DNA from: Casimicrobium huifangae
Lineage (GTDB): Bacteria; Pseudomonadota; Gammaproteobacteria; Burkholderiales; Casimicrobiaceae
Assembly (NCBI RefSeq): GCF_009746125.1
Contig: NZ_CP041352.1
Location: forward strand, 1,844,436-1,908,435
DNA: 64,000 nt
Direction of reading: 5' to 3'
Shown here: positions 36,044 through 44,250 of the stretch, one piece after another
Position numbering within the stretch: position 1 is the first letter of the stretch
Layout: the number at the start of each line of letters is the position of its first letter
Program-made: the position numbers and the translations under genes
The notes under the pieces: model-generated
What the model was told of the DNA's origin: nothing
The model's input: only the letters and a program-made list of their open reading frames with translations
The model's database searches: none

Positions 36044-36943
36044 ATGGATGTAGTCACCGAGTCCCCGTTGCCAGCGCCCGATACCGCCGCAGCCGCTGTC
36101 GCGGCCGATCACGCGCTGGCCCGCATCTATGGCCAGCCAATGGCCGAGATGCCGAAGGACCTCTACATCCCGCCGGAGGCGCTGGAGGTGTTCCTCGACG
36201 CCTTCGAAGGGCCGCTTGACTTGCTGCTCTACCTGATCCGCAAGCAGAACCTGAACATCCTCGACATCCCGATGGCGGCGCTGACGCACCAGTATCTGGA
36301 ATACGTCGAGAAGATGAAATCCTCGCAGCGCTTCGAGCTGGCAGCGGAATACCTGCTGATGGCGGCGATGCTGATCGAGATCAAGTCGCGCATGCTGTTG
36401 CCGCGGCCGCCACAGGCCGAGACAGAGGAGGCCGATCCGCGCGCAGAGCTGGTCCGTCGCCTGCTCGAGTACGAACAAATGAAGCTGGCAGCAGCCGGGC
36501 TGGATGAACTGCCGCAGGCGGAGCGCGACTACGCCATCGTGCAGGTCATGGTCGAAAAGACGGCGGCGTTACGCCTGCCAGACGTCGAGCCTGAAGATCT
36601 GCGGCGTGCCTGGGCGAGCATCCTGGCGCGTGCCAAGTTGAACAAGACCCATCTGATTTCGCGCGACGAGCTGTCGGTCCGGGCGCGCATGAGTCATCTG
36701 CTGCGCCACCTGAAACCCGGTCTGCATGTAGAATTCACACAACTGTTCGAGGAAACGGCCACCGTATCGCTGGTGGTAGTCACCTTCCTCGCGATCCTGG
36801 AGTTGGCGCGCGAACGACTGATCTCGGTCGCGCAAACTGAACCCTACAGCCCCATTTATGTGCAGCTCGCCAGCGATGGCGGGGTGATGGTTGCGGCCTC
36901 ACCCGAGCAGGGCACCGATGCGGCCAATGACGAAGTGCTGTAG
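36044..36943 (+). CDS. scpA: segregation and condensation protein A
   Basis: ScpA is the kleisin subunit of the SMC-ScpA-ScpB condensin that organises and separates chromosomes. The 299-residue protein has the kleisin N-terminus FEGPLDLLLYLIRKQNLNIL (about 50-69), the central ERDYAIVQ region and the C-terminal winged helix (VSLVVVTFLAILELARERL). scpB and rluB follow on the same strand. Confidence 0.95.
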   Translation: MDVVTESPLPAPDTAAAAVAADHALARIYGQPMAEMPKDLYIPPEALEVFLDAFEGPLDLLLYLIRKQNLNILDIPMAALTHQYLEYVEKMKSSQRFELAAEYLLMAAMLIEIKSRMLLPRPPQAETEEADPRAELVRRLLEYEQMKLAAAGLDELPQAERDYAIVQVMVEKTAALRLPDVEPEDLRRAWASILARAKLNKTHLISRDELSVRARMSHLLRHLKPGLHVEFTQLFEETATVSLVVVTFLAILELARERLISVAQTEPYSPIYVQLASDGGVMVAASPEQGTDAANDEVL

Positions 36944-36978
36944 CAACAAGGCTTTCGCGCTTTTTTGTTGATGGGGCC

Positions 36979-37776
36979 ATGACTGGCCTCAGTGGGGTCC
37001 GCAAGCAACGGCGGCAGAGCGTTGCGTTACTTTTCGATGAGCATTCATTGGACGAACTCACCCACGCCAAACGCGTACTCGAAGGTGTCTTGCTGGCCAG
37101 CCACGAGCCCGTACCTCTCGACGAAATCATCAAGGTTTTCGATCCGCCGGTTCCCACCGAGACCGTGCGTCTGCTGCTGGCCGACCTGACGGCCGAGTGG
37201 AAGGAGCGGGGCAGCATCGAACTGGTGCAGGTGGCGTCCGGTTACCGCTTTCAAACACGGACGGAGATGCAGATCCACATTGACCGTCTGACACCGGAAA
37301 AGCCGCCGAAGTATTCGCGTGCGGTGCTGGAAACGCTCGCCATCATCGCCTACCGGCAACCGGCTACGCGCGGCGAAATTGAGGCGATTCGCGGTGTCGC
37401 GGTATCCACCAATATCCTCAAGGCGCTGGAGGATCGTGGCTGGATCGAAGTGATCGGTCACAAGGATACGCCGGGGCGCCCGGCGCTGTATGCGACCACC
37501 AAATCTTTCCTCAACGATCTTTCGTTGCGATCGCTTTCCGAACTGCCACCGCTGGCGGAGCTCGATGCGCACCCGGCTCTCGAGTTGCCGGAGGTACCGC
37601 AGGAGCCGGTGTACCCCGAGCAGGGGCGCATCGATGACGTGAACGAAAGCGATGACCTGCTGGCACCGGCGGCGCCGGACACGCCGCCAGCTCTGCCGGA
37701 GAGCGCCGACGCGGCGCTGTTCGAAATTTCCGATGGAGATGCCATGACCCAGCCCGCTTCGCCGACGGTCCACTGA
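36979..37776 (+). CDS. scpB: segregation and condensation protein B
   Basis: ScpB is the winged-helix partner of ScpA in condensin. The 265-residue protein has two tandem winged helices (about 30-185): LTHAKRVLEGVLLASHEPVP, YRFQTRTEMQIHIDRLTPEK, and YSRAVLETLAIIAYRQPATR. A C-terminal acidic, Pro-rich tail of about 75 residues is extra. rluB starts two bases after the stop. Confidence 0.93.
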   Translation: MTGLSGVRKQRRQSVALLFDEHSLDELTHAKRVLEGVLLASHEPVPLDEIIKVFDPPVPTETVRLLLADLTAEWKERGSIELVQVASGYRFQTRTEMQIHIDRLTPEKPPKYSRAVLETLAIIAYRQPATRGEIEAIRGVAVSTNILKALEDRGWIEVIGHKDTPGRPALYATTKSFLNDLSLRSLSELPPLAELDAHPALELPEVPQEPVYPEQGRIDDVNESDDLLAPAAPDTPPALPESADAALFEISDGDAMTQPASPTVH

Positions 37777-37777
37777 T

Positions 37778-39757
37778 ATGAACGATATGCAAGACAGCGA
37801 CTACAACGATCACGAACCTGGTGATGTCAACGGCAACATTGATCCTGCCTTTGCGCGCAAGCAGAAGCAGCAGGAGCGCAATCAGATGCGTCGCGATGCT
37901 CGCCCGCAGCAGCGACGCCCCCGCACGCCCAAACAGGACGCAGGCCAGACCGCTGGGGCCGATGCAGCGCCGGCGCGGCCAGTCGCCAGCGGCGGCGGCG
38001 ATGATGTGACCGCCAATCCTGGCAGCGCTGGCGAGAGCCACGGAGCGCAGCGGCACGAGGGTGCGGAAGGCGCTGAAGGCACAGGCGATCAGCACGGCCA
38101 GCAACGCGCACGCGGACCACGCCGCAACCGTCGTGGTGGCCGTGGCCGCAACAACGGCCAGCGCGGCCCGCGACCGGAAGCATCGGCCGCCGCCGGCGAC
38201 CAGCCGGATGGCGCTACGGCTGGAGCTGCTTTCTCACCTGGCGTCGATGGCGAGGCGGCTGGCGAGGCAGACGGCGAAGGCGGCGATGCACGACCCGGTG
38301 GCCCCAATCCCGGCGCTTTCGGTGACCCGAACCGCCCGATGGATCGCTCGGCACGACGCAACCGCAACCGCCGCGATAAACGCAGCAATCCGCGGGATCG
38401 CAATGGGCAGCGCACGCCACAGTTCGCGGCTCCGCAGCTTGATGCCGACGGCAATCCGGTGTCGTTGCCGGAAGGCGCTTCAGTTGCAGCCCCGGTATCG
38501 GGCGTCAATGAACACGGCGAGCGCGACGGTGAGCGGCTGCACAAGGTGCTGGCCCAGCAAGGCCTCGGCTCCCGACGCAACATGGAGGCGCTGATCGAGG
38601 CCGGCGAGGTCGAGGTCAACGGTGTCAAGGCACACGTTGGTCAGGTGGTGAACGAGAAGGACCGCGTGCACGTCAAGCGCCGCAAGGTGGCGGTGAAGCT
38701 CGGTGACGACAAGCCCCGCATCCTGATTTATCACAAGCAGGCGGGCGAGATTGTCAGCCGGGACGATCCGGAGCAGCGCGACACCGTGTTTGATCGTCTG
38801 CCGAAGCCGGATCACGGCAAGTGGATCGCCATTGGCCGCCTCGACTTCAACTCGGAAGGCCTGCTGCTGTTCACGACCTACGGTGAACTGGCCAACCGTT
38901 TCATGCATCCTCGTTACGAGATCCTGCGTGAATACTCGGTGCGGGTGCTCGGTGAGCTCACCCCCGAGCAGGAAGACCAGCTGATGGATGGCATTGAGCT
39001 TGAAGACGGACCGGCGCGCTGCCTCTCGCTCGACCGCATCGATCGTGACAGCGACGCCGCCAACCATTGGTATCGCCTGACGCTCAACGAAGGCCGCAAC
39101 CGCGAGGTGCGCCGCATGTTTGAGCATCTGGGACTGACGGTGAGCCGCCTGATCCGTACCAGCTACGGCTGCGTGCAGATGCCGTCATGGCTCAAGCGCG
39201 GCCAGTTCAAGCTGCTCGACGAGGCCGAGACGTTCAACGTGCTCGAATCGGTCGGCCTGCGTTCCAAGAAAAAGCTCGAAAAGGCGGCCCGTTTTGGTGG
39301 CCGTAACAAGCTGCCGCAACAACCGCTGGGCCCGATGCGCTCTGCGACCGAGCACGAGGCGATCTGGACGGGGGCGCCGGTCGATGCCGGCATGGGGCAG
39401 GGGCGCCGCGGTCGCAATGCAGGCAGCGGCGGTGCTGGCCAGGGCGGTCGCAACAAGCGCGGCCGTGGCGGCGCGCCGGGCGCCGCAGCCTCGCTGACGC
39501 AGCAGCAATTCCCCGGCTTTGGCGGGGCGACCGAAATGCAGCCGGCCGGGCGCCGGCAACGAACGCCTGGCAACAAGGTCAAACGCGGTCGCAATGGCGA
39601 GGTGAACGGTAACGTGGCACCAGGCTATCAACCTCCGTCCGGTCAGGGGCAGGGCAATCGTGGCAATAACCGCAATCGCCGGCGCCGTGGCCGCAATGGT
39701 GGCGGCAAGGGCGGCGACGCCGGCGGCGGCGTTGCACCTGCGGCAGACATTGAGTAA
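37778..39757 (+). CDS. rluB: 23S rRNA pseudouridine synthase RluB with long disordered tails
   Basis: RluB makes pseudouridine 2605 in 23S rRNA. The conserved core has an S4 RNA-binding domain (about 247-300, ERLHKVLAQQGLGSRRNMEA) and the catalytic domain (about 310-490) with the active-site Asp in GRLDFNSEGLLLF. Around this core are a 245-residue Gly/Arg/Gln-rich N-terminal tail and a 165-residue Gly/Arg/Asn-rich C-terminal tail, so the 659-residue protein is more than twice the E. coli length (291). Similar RNA-binding tails occur in Burkholderiales RluB. The scpA-scpB-rluB order is widespread. Confidence 0.92.
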   Translation: MNDMQDSDYNDHEPGDVNGNIDPAFARKQKQQERNQMRRDARPQQRRPRTPKQDAGQTAGADAAPARPVASGGGDDVTANPGSAGESHGAQRHEGAEGAEGTGDQHGQQRARGPRRNRRGGRGRNNGQRGPRPEASAAAGDQPDGATAGAAFSPGVDGEAAGEADGEGGDARPGGPNPGAFGDPNRPMDRSARRNRNRRDKRSNPRDRNGQRTPQFAAPQLDADGNPVSLPEGASVAAPVSGVNEHGERDGERLHKVLAQQGLGSRRNMEALIEAGEVEVNGVKAHVGQVVNEKDRVHVKRRKVAVKLGDDKPRILIYHKQAGEIVSRDDPEQRDTVFDRLPKPDHGKWIAIGRLDFNSEGLLLFTTYGELANRFMHPRYEILREYSVRVLGELTPEQEDQLMDGIELEDGPARCLSLDRIDRDSDAANHWYRLTLNEGRNREVRRMFEHLGLTVSRLIRTSYGCVQMPSWLKRGQFKLLDEAETFNVLESVGLRSKKKLEKAARFGGRNKLPQQPLGPMRSATEHEAIWTGAPVDAGMGQGRRGRNAGSGGAGQGGRNKRGRGGAPGAAASLTQQQFPGFGGATEMQPAGRRQRTPGNKVKRGRNGEVNGNVAPGYQPPSGQGQGNRGNNRNRRRRGRNGGGKGGDAGGGVAPAADIE

Positions 39758-39763
39758 TTCCGT

Positions 39764-39819
39764 CTCCCGTGAATAATGCGGTGGTCTGATCGCGCGATCG
39801 GACCAACGCAATGCGGGAG
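39764..39819 (+). promoter_or_regulatory. leader hairpin that could hide the ribosome site of the XRE-cupin gene
   Basis: CTCCCG (39764-39769) can pair with CGGGAG (39814-39819), the Shine-Dalgarno region of the XRE-cupin gene. Inside it lies a 24-base near-perfect palindrome (39782-39805; TGGTCTGATCGC / GCGATCGGACCA, one mismatch). As DNA the palindrome is a good autoregulatory operator; as RNA the whole would be a long stem. Either role is inferred. Confidence 0.45.
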
Positions 39820-39826
39820 GGGTGGA

Positions 39827-40498
39827 ATGGCAACCAAATCAAAGTCGGGGTCGAGCTCAGCGCTAGGCACTGCGCTCGCGGTGATGCGTACTGCGACCGA
39901 TCTGGCAACCAACGCTAGTACTGCGCTGAAGGTAGCGCAAGGTATCGGCAGTACGATCAAAACGACGCGGGAGCTGCAGCAGCTCTCGTTGTCGGATCTG
40001 GCCAAGCGGGCAGGCGTTTCCAAATCAGTGGTCAGCCGCATTGAAGCCGGCCTGACGAGTCCGACTGCGGTGATGCTGGCCAAGCTCGCGGAGGGGATGA
40101 CGGTATCACTGTCGTCACTGCTGCGCGGGGACATGGGGCCACCGGTGCACATCCAGCAATTGGCCGAGCAGCCAATTTTCAAGGACCCGAAGAGCGGACT
40201 CACTCGCCGCACGCTGTCGCCCGTGAGCCCCGATGCACTGGTGGAAATCGTGCATAACAGCCTGCCACCACGCAAGACGACCGGGCACTTTCCGGCCCAC
40301 GCCACCGGTACCCAGGAGCACATCGTGGTGCTGGCCGGCAAGGTTGACGTCACGGTTGGCAAGCGCGAGTTCAAACTGGCGACCGGTGATGCAGCCCAGT
40401 TCAGCGCCGACGTCGAACACTCCATCCACAACCCCGGCCCCAAACGCGCTGAATGGTTGCTGGTGATTCACTCGCCACCGCGAGCCGCGAAACGGTAG
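39827..40498 (+). CDS. XRE-family regulator with C-terminal cupin
   Basis: The 223-residue one-component regulator has a helix-turn-helix (about 40-100, LSLSDLAKRAGVSKSVVSRI then EAGLTSPTAVMLAKLAEG) and a cupin sensor (about 145-215, with GTQEHIVVLAGKVDVTVG and DVEHSIHNPG). An extra Ser/Ala-rich N-terminal region precedes the helix-turn-helix. I choose the ATG at 39827 behind GGGAGGGG. The EamA exporter gene with a perfect palindrome in front follows 110 bases later and may be its target. Confidence 0.88.
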   Translation: MATKSKSGSSSALGTALAVMRTATDLATNASTALKVAQGIGSTIKTTRELQQLSLSDLAKRAGVSKSVVSRIEAGLTSPTAVMLAKLAEGMTVSLSSLLRGDMGPPVHIQQLAEQPIFKDPKSGLTRRTLSPVSPDALVEIVHNSLPPRKTTGHFPAHATGTQEHIVVLAGKVDVTVGKREFKLATGDAAQFSADVEHSIHNPGPKRAEWLLVIHSPPRAAKR

Positions 40499-40574
40499 TT
40501 TCTTTGGCCATTACCTTGCCAGTCACACGGTCTATGCCGTAGTTGAATGGCATGCGTGGATCTATTGACGTATA

Positions 40575-40596
40575 GTTGTTCGATATATCGAACAAC
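40575..40596. promoter_or_regulatory. perfect 22-base palindrome upstream of the EamA gene
   Basis: The halves GTTGTTCGATA and TATCGAACAAC are exact inverted copies. It lies 12 bases before the likely EamA start and 5 bases after a TTGACG hexamer, so a repressor bound here would block the promoter. The XRE-cupin regulator upstream is the nearest candidate binder; another repressor elsewhere is equally possible. Confidence 0.65.
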
Positions 40597-40608
40597 CAGA
40601 AAATCATC

Positions 40609-41475
40609 TTGACCCCCCAATCTTCCGGCCTGTTGCTCGGGCTGATCGGTGTACTGATCTTCAGTCTCACGATGCCGATGACACGCATTGCGATGACCGG
40701 CGATGTGCTGTCGCCCTGGTTCGTCTGGGCGGGTCGGGCGGTGCTGGCTGCATTGGCCGGCGTTGTCTATCTGCTCGTCACGCGCGCAAGGTGGCCGGAG
40801 CGGCGGGCCTGGATTCCGTTGCTTGGAGCCACCGTCGGTATCGTGTTTGGCTGGCCGTTGCTCAATACGATTGCCTTGCAAACGGTGCCGGCCAGCCACG
40901 CGGCGGTGGTCAATGGCATCCTTCCGCTTGCCACTGCCGTCATCGGAGCCTGGCTCAACCGCGAGTCGCTGTCGCGTGCGTTCTGGGCCTGTGCAGTGGC
41001 TGGCACCCTGCTGGTCTGCGGCTACGCCTGGCAGCGGGCGCACGGTAACCTGCATGCCGAAGACGCATTGATGCTGGTGAGTGTGCTGCTCGGTGGTCTC
41101 GGCTATGCCAGCGGTGCCATCGCGACCCGTTACCTGACCGGACCTCAGGCGATTTCCTGGGCTCTGATTCTCGGCTTGCCCGGCACGCTTGCTGTCGCCT
41201 GGTGGAGCGCACCAACGCAGCCCGCTGCTCCGGGTATCGCGGTATGGGGCGCCTTTGTTTACCTCGGGCTGATGAGTCAGTGGATTGGTTTCTTCTTCTG
41301 GTATCGCGGTCTTGCGCTCGGTGGCATCGCGCGGGTGAGCCAGGTGCAGTTGCTGCAACTGTTCTTCACGCTCGGCTTTGCAGCACTGTTGCTTGGCGAG
41401 GCGATCGAGCCGGCGATGACAGTTGTTGCATTGCTCACCGTTGCACTGATTGCGGTGGGGCGGCGGGCACGTTAA
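40609..41475 (+). CDS. EamA-family (DMT) exporter
   Basis: The 288-residue inner-membrane protein has ten membrane helices in two EamA repeats (about 1-130 and 145-285). EamA proteins export amino acids, metabolites or drugs; the substrate is not evident. The first helix SSGLLLGLIGVLIFSLTMPM lies directly after the start. The start seems to be TTG at 40609, because upstream in-frame codons fall in the palindrome and no ATG occurs before the second half of helix 1. It probably forms a regulon with the XRE-cupin gene. Confidence 0.85.
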   Translation: MTPQSSGLLLGLIGVLIFSLTMPMTRIAMTGDVLSPWFVWAGRAVLAALAGVVYLLVTRARWPERRAWIPLLGATVGIVFGWPLLNTIALQTVPASHAAVVNGILPLATAVIGAWLNRESLSRAFWACAVAGTLLVCGYAWQRAHGNLHAEDALMLVSVLLGGLGYASGAIATRYLTGPQAISWALILGLPGTLAVAWWSAPTQPAAPGIAVWGAFVYLGLMSQWIGFFFWYRGLALGGIARVSQVQLLQLFFTLGFAALLLGEAIEPAMTVVALLTVALIAVGRRAR

Positions 41476-41497
41476 ACGATCGGTTAAGCTCTGCCGC

Positions 41498-42109
41498 ATG
41501 TATCTGCCGAAACACTTTGAATCTCCTGATCGTGCGTTGACGCTTGAAGTCATGCGCGAGCACAGCTTTGCTACGTTGACCAGCGCCGACGCCGATGGCG
41601 TGCCATTCGCTACGCATCTGCCAGTGGTTGTCAGTGACACTGAAGGTACGGTTGCACTGCACTTTCACCTGGCCCGTGCCAATCCGCAGGTGGCGATGTT
41701 GCGTGATGGGCGGGCGTCGATGATGGCGTTTTTGGGGCCGCACGCGTACCTCTCCCCCAAGGTCTACCCAGATCTCAAACGAGTGCCGACCTGGAATTAC
41801 ATCGCGGTGCACGCGTATGGGCCAGTCGAGGAGATCACCGAGGCACATCGCAAGGACGCGTTACTGAAGTCGCTGATCGCATTGCATGAGCCGCATTACG
41901 CCCAGCAGTGGATGAATCTCGACGAAAAATTTCAGGAGACGATGCTTGGCGCCATTGCCGCGTTCCGCATGACGGTGGCGCGACTTGAGGGCAAATTCAA
42001 GTTGAACCAGCATCGCAAGGAGGCGCACGCGATGATGAAGGTGGGCTACGCCGCCGGTACGCCTGACGAGCAGGCGCTGGGGCACTGGATGGAGCGGCTG
42101 GGTCTGTGA
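41498..42109 (+). CDS. PaiB-like FMN-binding protein
   Basis: The 203-residue protein belongs to the PaiB family (FMN-binding split barrel), named for a negative regulator of sporulation and protease genes in Bacillus. Motifs include MYLPKHFESPD at the start, FATHLPVV, HFHLARANPQ and YLSPKVYPDLKRVPTWNYIA. In proteobacteria it is more likely a flavin-dependent enzyme or FMN-binding protein than a DNA-binding repressor. The stop overlaps the tadA start region. Confidence 0.85.
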   Translation: MYLPKHFESPDRALTLEVMREHSFATLTSADADGVPFATHLPVVVSDTEGTVALHFHLARANPQVAMLRDGRASMMAFLGPHAYLSPKVYPDLKRVPTWNYIAVHAYGPVEEITEAHRKDALLKSLIALHEPHYAQQWMNLDEKFQETMLGAIAAFRMTVARLEGKFKLNQHRKEAHAMMKVGYAAGTPDEQALGHWMERLGL

Positions 42110-43035
42110 CGTCGGCCATGTCGCCAGCAGCAGCGAGTGCTGAGGATCGGCGCTTCATGACTGAGGCGCTGGCGCTGGCCGACGAAGCCGCCGCTGCAGG
42201 AGAAGTGCCGATTGGTGCGGTGGTCGTGGTGGCTGGACAAATTGTCGGTCGCGGCATGAACCGCGTTATCCGCGATGGCGACACGACGGCGCACGCCGAA
42301 ATCGTCGCGCTGCGCGAAACCTTCCGCCAGATCAATAACTACCGCGTACCCGGTGCTACCGTGTACACCACCGTCGAGCCCTGCGCGATGTGTGCCGGCG
42401 CGCTGCTGCATGCGCGCGTTAGCCGCGTGGTGTGGGGCGCGCCGGACCCGAAGTTCGGCGCCGCTGGCAGCGTGACCGATCTGTTCGCCAATGATCGGCT
42501 CAACCATCATGCCCGACACGTCATCGGCGGCGTTTGTGCTGATGCGTCGGCAGCGCGGTTGAAAAAATTCTTTTCCGACAAACGAAATCTCGACCGTCAC
42601 ATGAAGTCCATGCCCGCCACTTTCAAAGTCAAAACGGCCACCTGGCCGGATGATGCTGCTACGCTGAAGACCATACGCTTCGAGGTGTTTGTCGAGGAGC
42701 AGGGCGTACCAGCAGAGTCTGAAATTGATGACAACGATCCGCTGTCGATTCACGCCATTGCGTGGTCAGACGGACAGGCCGCTGCCTGCGGGCGTTTGCT
42801 GCCGGACGGTCATATCGGGCGCATGGCCGTGCGCAAGCCGTGGCGCGGGCAGGGCGTTGGTGCGCTGGTGATGGAGCACTTGATGGAGCGGGCTCGTCAA
42901 CGCGGTGATCGCGAAGTCGTTCTGTCAGCGCAAACCCACGCCGTGGGTTTCTACGAAAAATTCGGATTTGTCGCAGAGGGCGATGAGTACCTGGACTGCG
43001 ATATTCCGCACCGGGATATGCGAAAGGTGCTTTAA
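42106..43035 (+). CDS. tadA: TadA tRNA adenosine deaminase fused to a GNAT acetyltransferase
   Basis: The 309-residue protein joins two enzymes. Residues 1-163 are TadA, which makes inosine at the wobble base of tRNA-Arg(ACG): zinc motif TAHAEIVALRE and PCAMCAGALLHARV. Residues 167-309 are a GNAT fold of the ElaA type: FEVFVEEQGVPAESEIDDND, then GRMAVRKPWRGQGVGALVME (acetyl-CoA loop) and AVGFYEKFGFVAEG. Each domain is complete. The linker is short (KSMPATFKVKTA). The start may be GTG 42106 or ATG 42118. It could be read as one fused gene; no stop or frame change separates them. Confidence 0.9.
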   Translation: MTSAMSPAAASAEDRRFMTEALALADEAAAAGEVPIGAVVVVAGQIVGRGMNRVIRDGDTTAHAEIVALRETFRQINNYRVPGATVYTTVEPCAMCAGALLHARVSRVVWGAPDPKFGAAGSVTDLFANDRLNHHARHVIGGVCADASAARLKKFFSDKRNLDRHMKSMPATFKVKTATWPDDAATLKTIRFEVFVEEQGVPAESEIDDNDPLSIHAIAWSDGQAAACGRLLPDGHIGRMAVRKPWRGQGVGALVMEHLMERARQRGDREVVLSAQTHAVGFYEKFGFVAEGDEYLDCDIPHRDMRKVL

Positions 43036-43038
43036 CAC

Positions 43039-43551
43039 ATGAATGTTGCTGTCAGAGCCTTCAACAGGGGGATTGCCGTGAGCCTTTTGTCCGGCCTGCT
43101 GCTGCTCGTTGCCTGTGATCGCGTCGCCACTGGCGAATTGCAGCCGGGCCAATCCACAGTTGCAGACATGAAGCAGAAGATGGGCGAGCCGGCCAGCGTC
43201 TACCGCGAGGGCGACCGCGAAGTCTGGGAGTATCCGCTTGGCCCGGAAGGCGTGCGCACCTACATGATGACGGTAAACGCGCAGGGTACGCTGGAAAGGA
43301 TCGACCAGGTGCTGACCGAGGCCAACTTCAAGCGCATCCAGCCGGGCATGACCATCACCGAAGTGCGCCGCATTCTCGGCCGCAACAGCAAGGAACAGCG
43401 CTTCGGCATGACGCCGAACGAGTTGACCCACAAGTACAAATTCAACAACGGCCGCGAGGATCTCTATTTCGACGTGACCTACGCCGCCGACGGGCGCGTG
43501 AAGGAAACTGGCTACGACCAGTTCAGCCTGCAGAAGGGGTCGGGGCAGTAA
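43039..43551 (+). CDS. BamE/SmpA-like outer membrane lipoprotein with two modules
   Basis: The 170-residue lipoprotein (lipobox LLLLVAC, Cys about 26) contains two SmpA/OmlA-like half domains: LQPGQSTVADMKQKMGEPAS (about 33-52) and IQPGMTITEVRRILGRNSKE (about 96-115). BamE itself has one such unit, so this is a two-module relative rather than the classic BAM subunit. It follows tadA by three bases and is likely in the same transcript. Confidence 0.82.
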   Translation: MNVAVRAFNRGIAVSLLSGLLLLVACDRVATGELQPGQSTVADMKQKMGEPASVYREGDREVWEYPLGPEGVRTYMMTVNAQGTLERIDQVLTEANFKRIQPGMTITEVRRILGRNSKEQRFGMTPNELTHKYKFNNGREDLYFDVTYAADGRVKETGYDQFSLQKGSGQ

Positions 43552-43568
43552 GTAGCGGCGGCAGACGG

Positions 43569-43690
43569 TTCAGCTTTTTACTGAAACCATTATCGAATAT
43601 GGGCTTACCACCAAAAATTGCCGAATGTCGATAATCGGGTAAATTGCTCGCTGAGCCCGGTTCGTATGGGACTTTCACCGAAAAGCTGTT
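43569..43690 (+). repeat. intergenic palindromic repeat, copy E
   Basis: This is the best symmetric copy. It starts CAGCTTTTTACTGAAACC and ends GGGACTTTCACCGAAAAGCTG (split: GGGACTTTCACC and GAAAAGCTG), with ATATGGGCTTA and TGAGCCCGG facing each other and AAATTGC / GCAATTT arms inside. It lies between the BamE-like gene and a convergent DUF2269 gene. The GAGCCC half is at the right. Confidence 0.8.
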
Positions 43691-43766
43691 TGCTTCAGTG
43701 CTGACGTGAGAGCTGGCAGCCGCTGGTCCTGGTTGGGGGCGCAATGGCTGCGAGCTGCAAACGCTG

Positions 43767-44249
43767 CTACAGCACGATGCCGGGCCGTTTCAGCATCAGC
43801 CAGAGGATGGTGAGCACCGCCGCAAACGCTGGCACGCCGCAGGCAAGCCAGATGCGGAACAGCCGCGTGTACTGGGCTGGTAGTGGTGTTGCCGTGCGCA
43901 CCGCCTCGCGGGCGAGATTGCGCAGGCGAATCTGGATCCGGACGACCGGAAGCCAGAATGCCCCGGTCACCAGGTAGAGCGCCAGCGAAAGCACGATCCA
44001 GCCGGTGCTGAGAGGCCAGCCGGTGACCTGTGCCAGCAGCGCGCCTGTGATCGGTTGCAGTACGACCGCTGTTGCCGTGAATACGGTGTCGGCGATTACC
44101 ACCGTCCCGGCGACGTGAGCGATCAGCCGGGCGTCGCCAGTGCGGTGCGCCATCCACATGAAAAACGCGATGCCGCTGCCAGTGCCAAGCAGCACGGTGG
44201 CGCCAATCACATGCAACCAGCGCAGCAGATCAATGGCCGTGACGTCCAT
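43767..44249 (-). CDS. DUF2269 family membrane protein
   Basis: The 160-residue protein has four membrane helices: LLRWLHVIGATVLLGTGSGI (about 7-26), a second at about 45-65, ILSLALYLVTGAFWLPVV and LACGVPAFAAVLTILWLML. This matches the DUF2269 family of unknown function. The ATG at 44249 follows the SDR-DoxX stop by one base, so the two are one transcript, a pairing often seen. It may work with the DoxX part of that protein, but this is inference. Confidence 0.82.
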   Translation of the reverse strand: MDVTAIDLLRWLHVIGATVLLGTGSGIAFFMWMAHRTGDARLIAHVAGTVVIADTVFTATAVVLQPITGALLAQVTGWPLSTGWIVLSLALYLVTGAFWLPVVRIQIRLRNLAREAVRTATPLPAQYTRLFRIWLACGVPAFAAVLTILWLMLKRPGIVL

Positions 44250-44250
44250 T

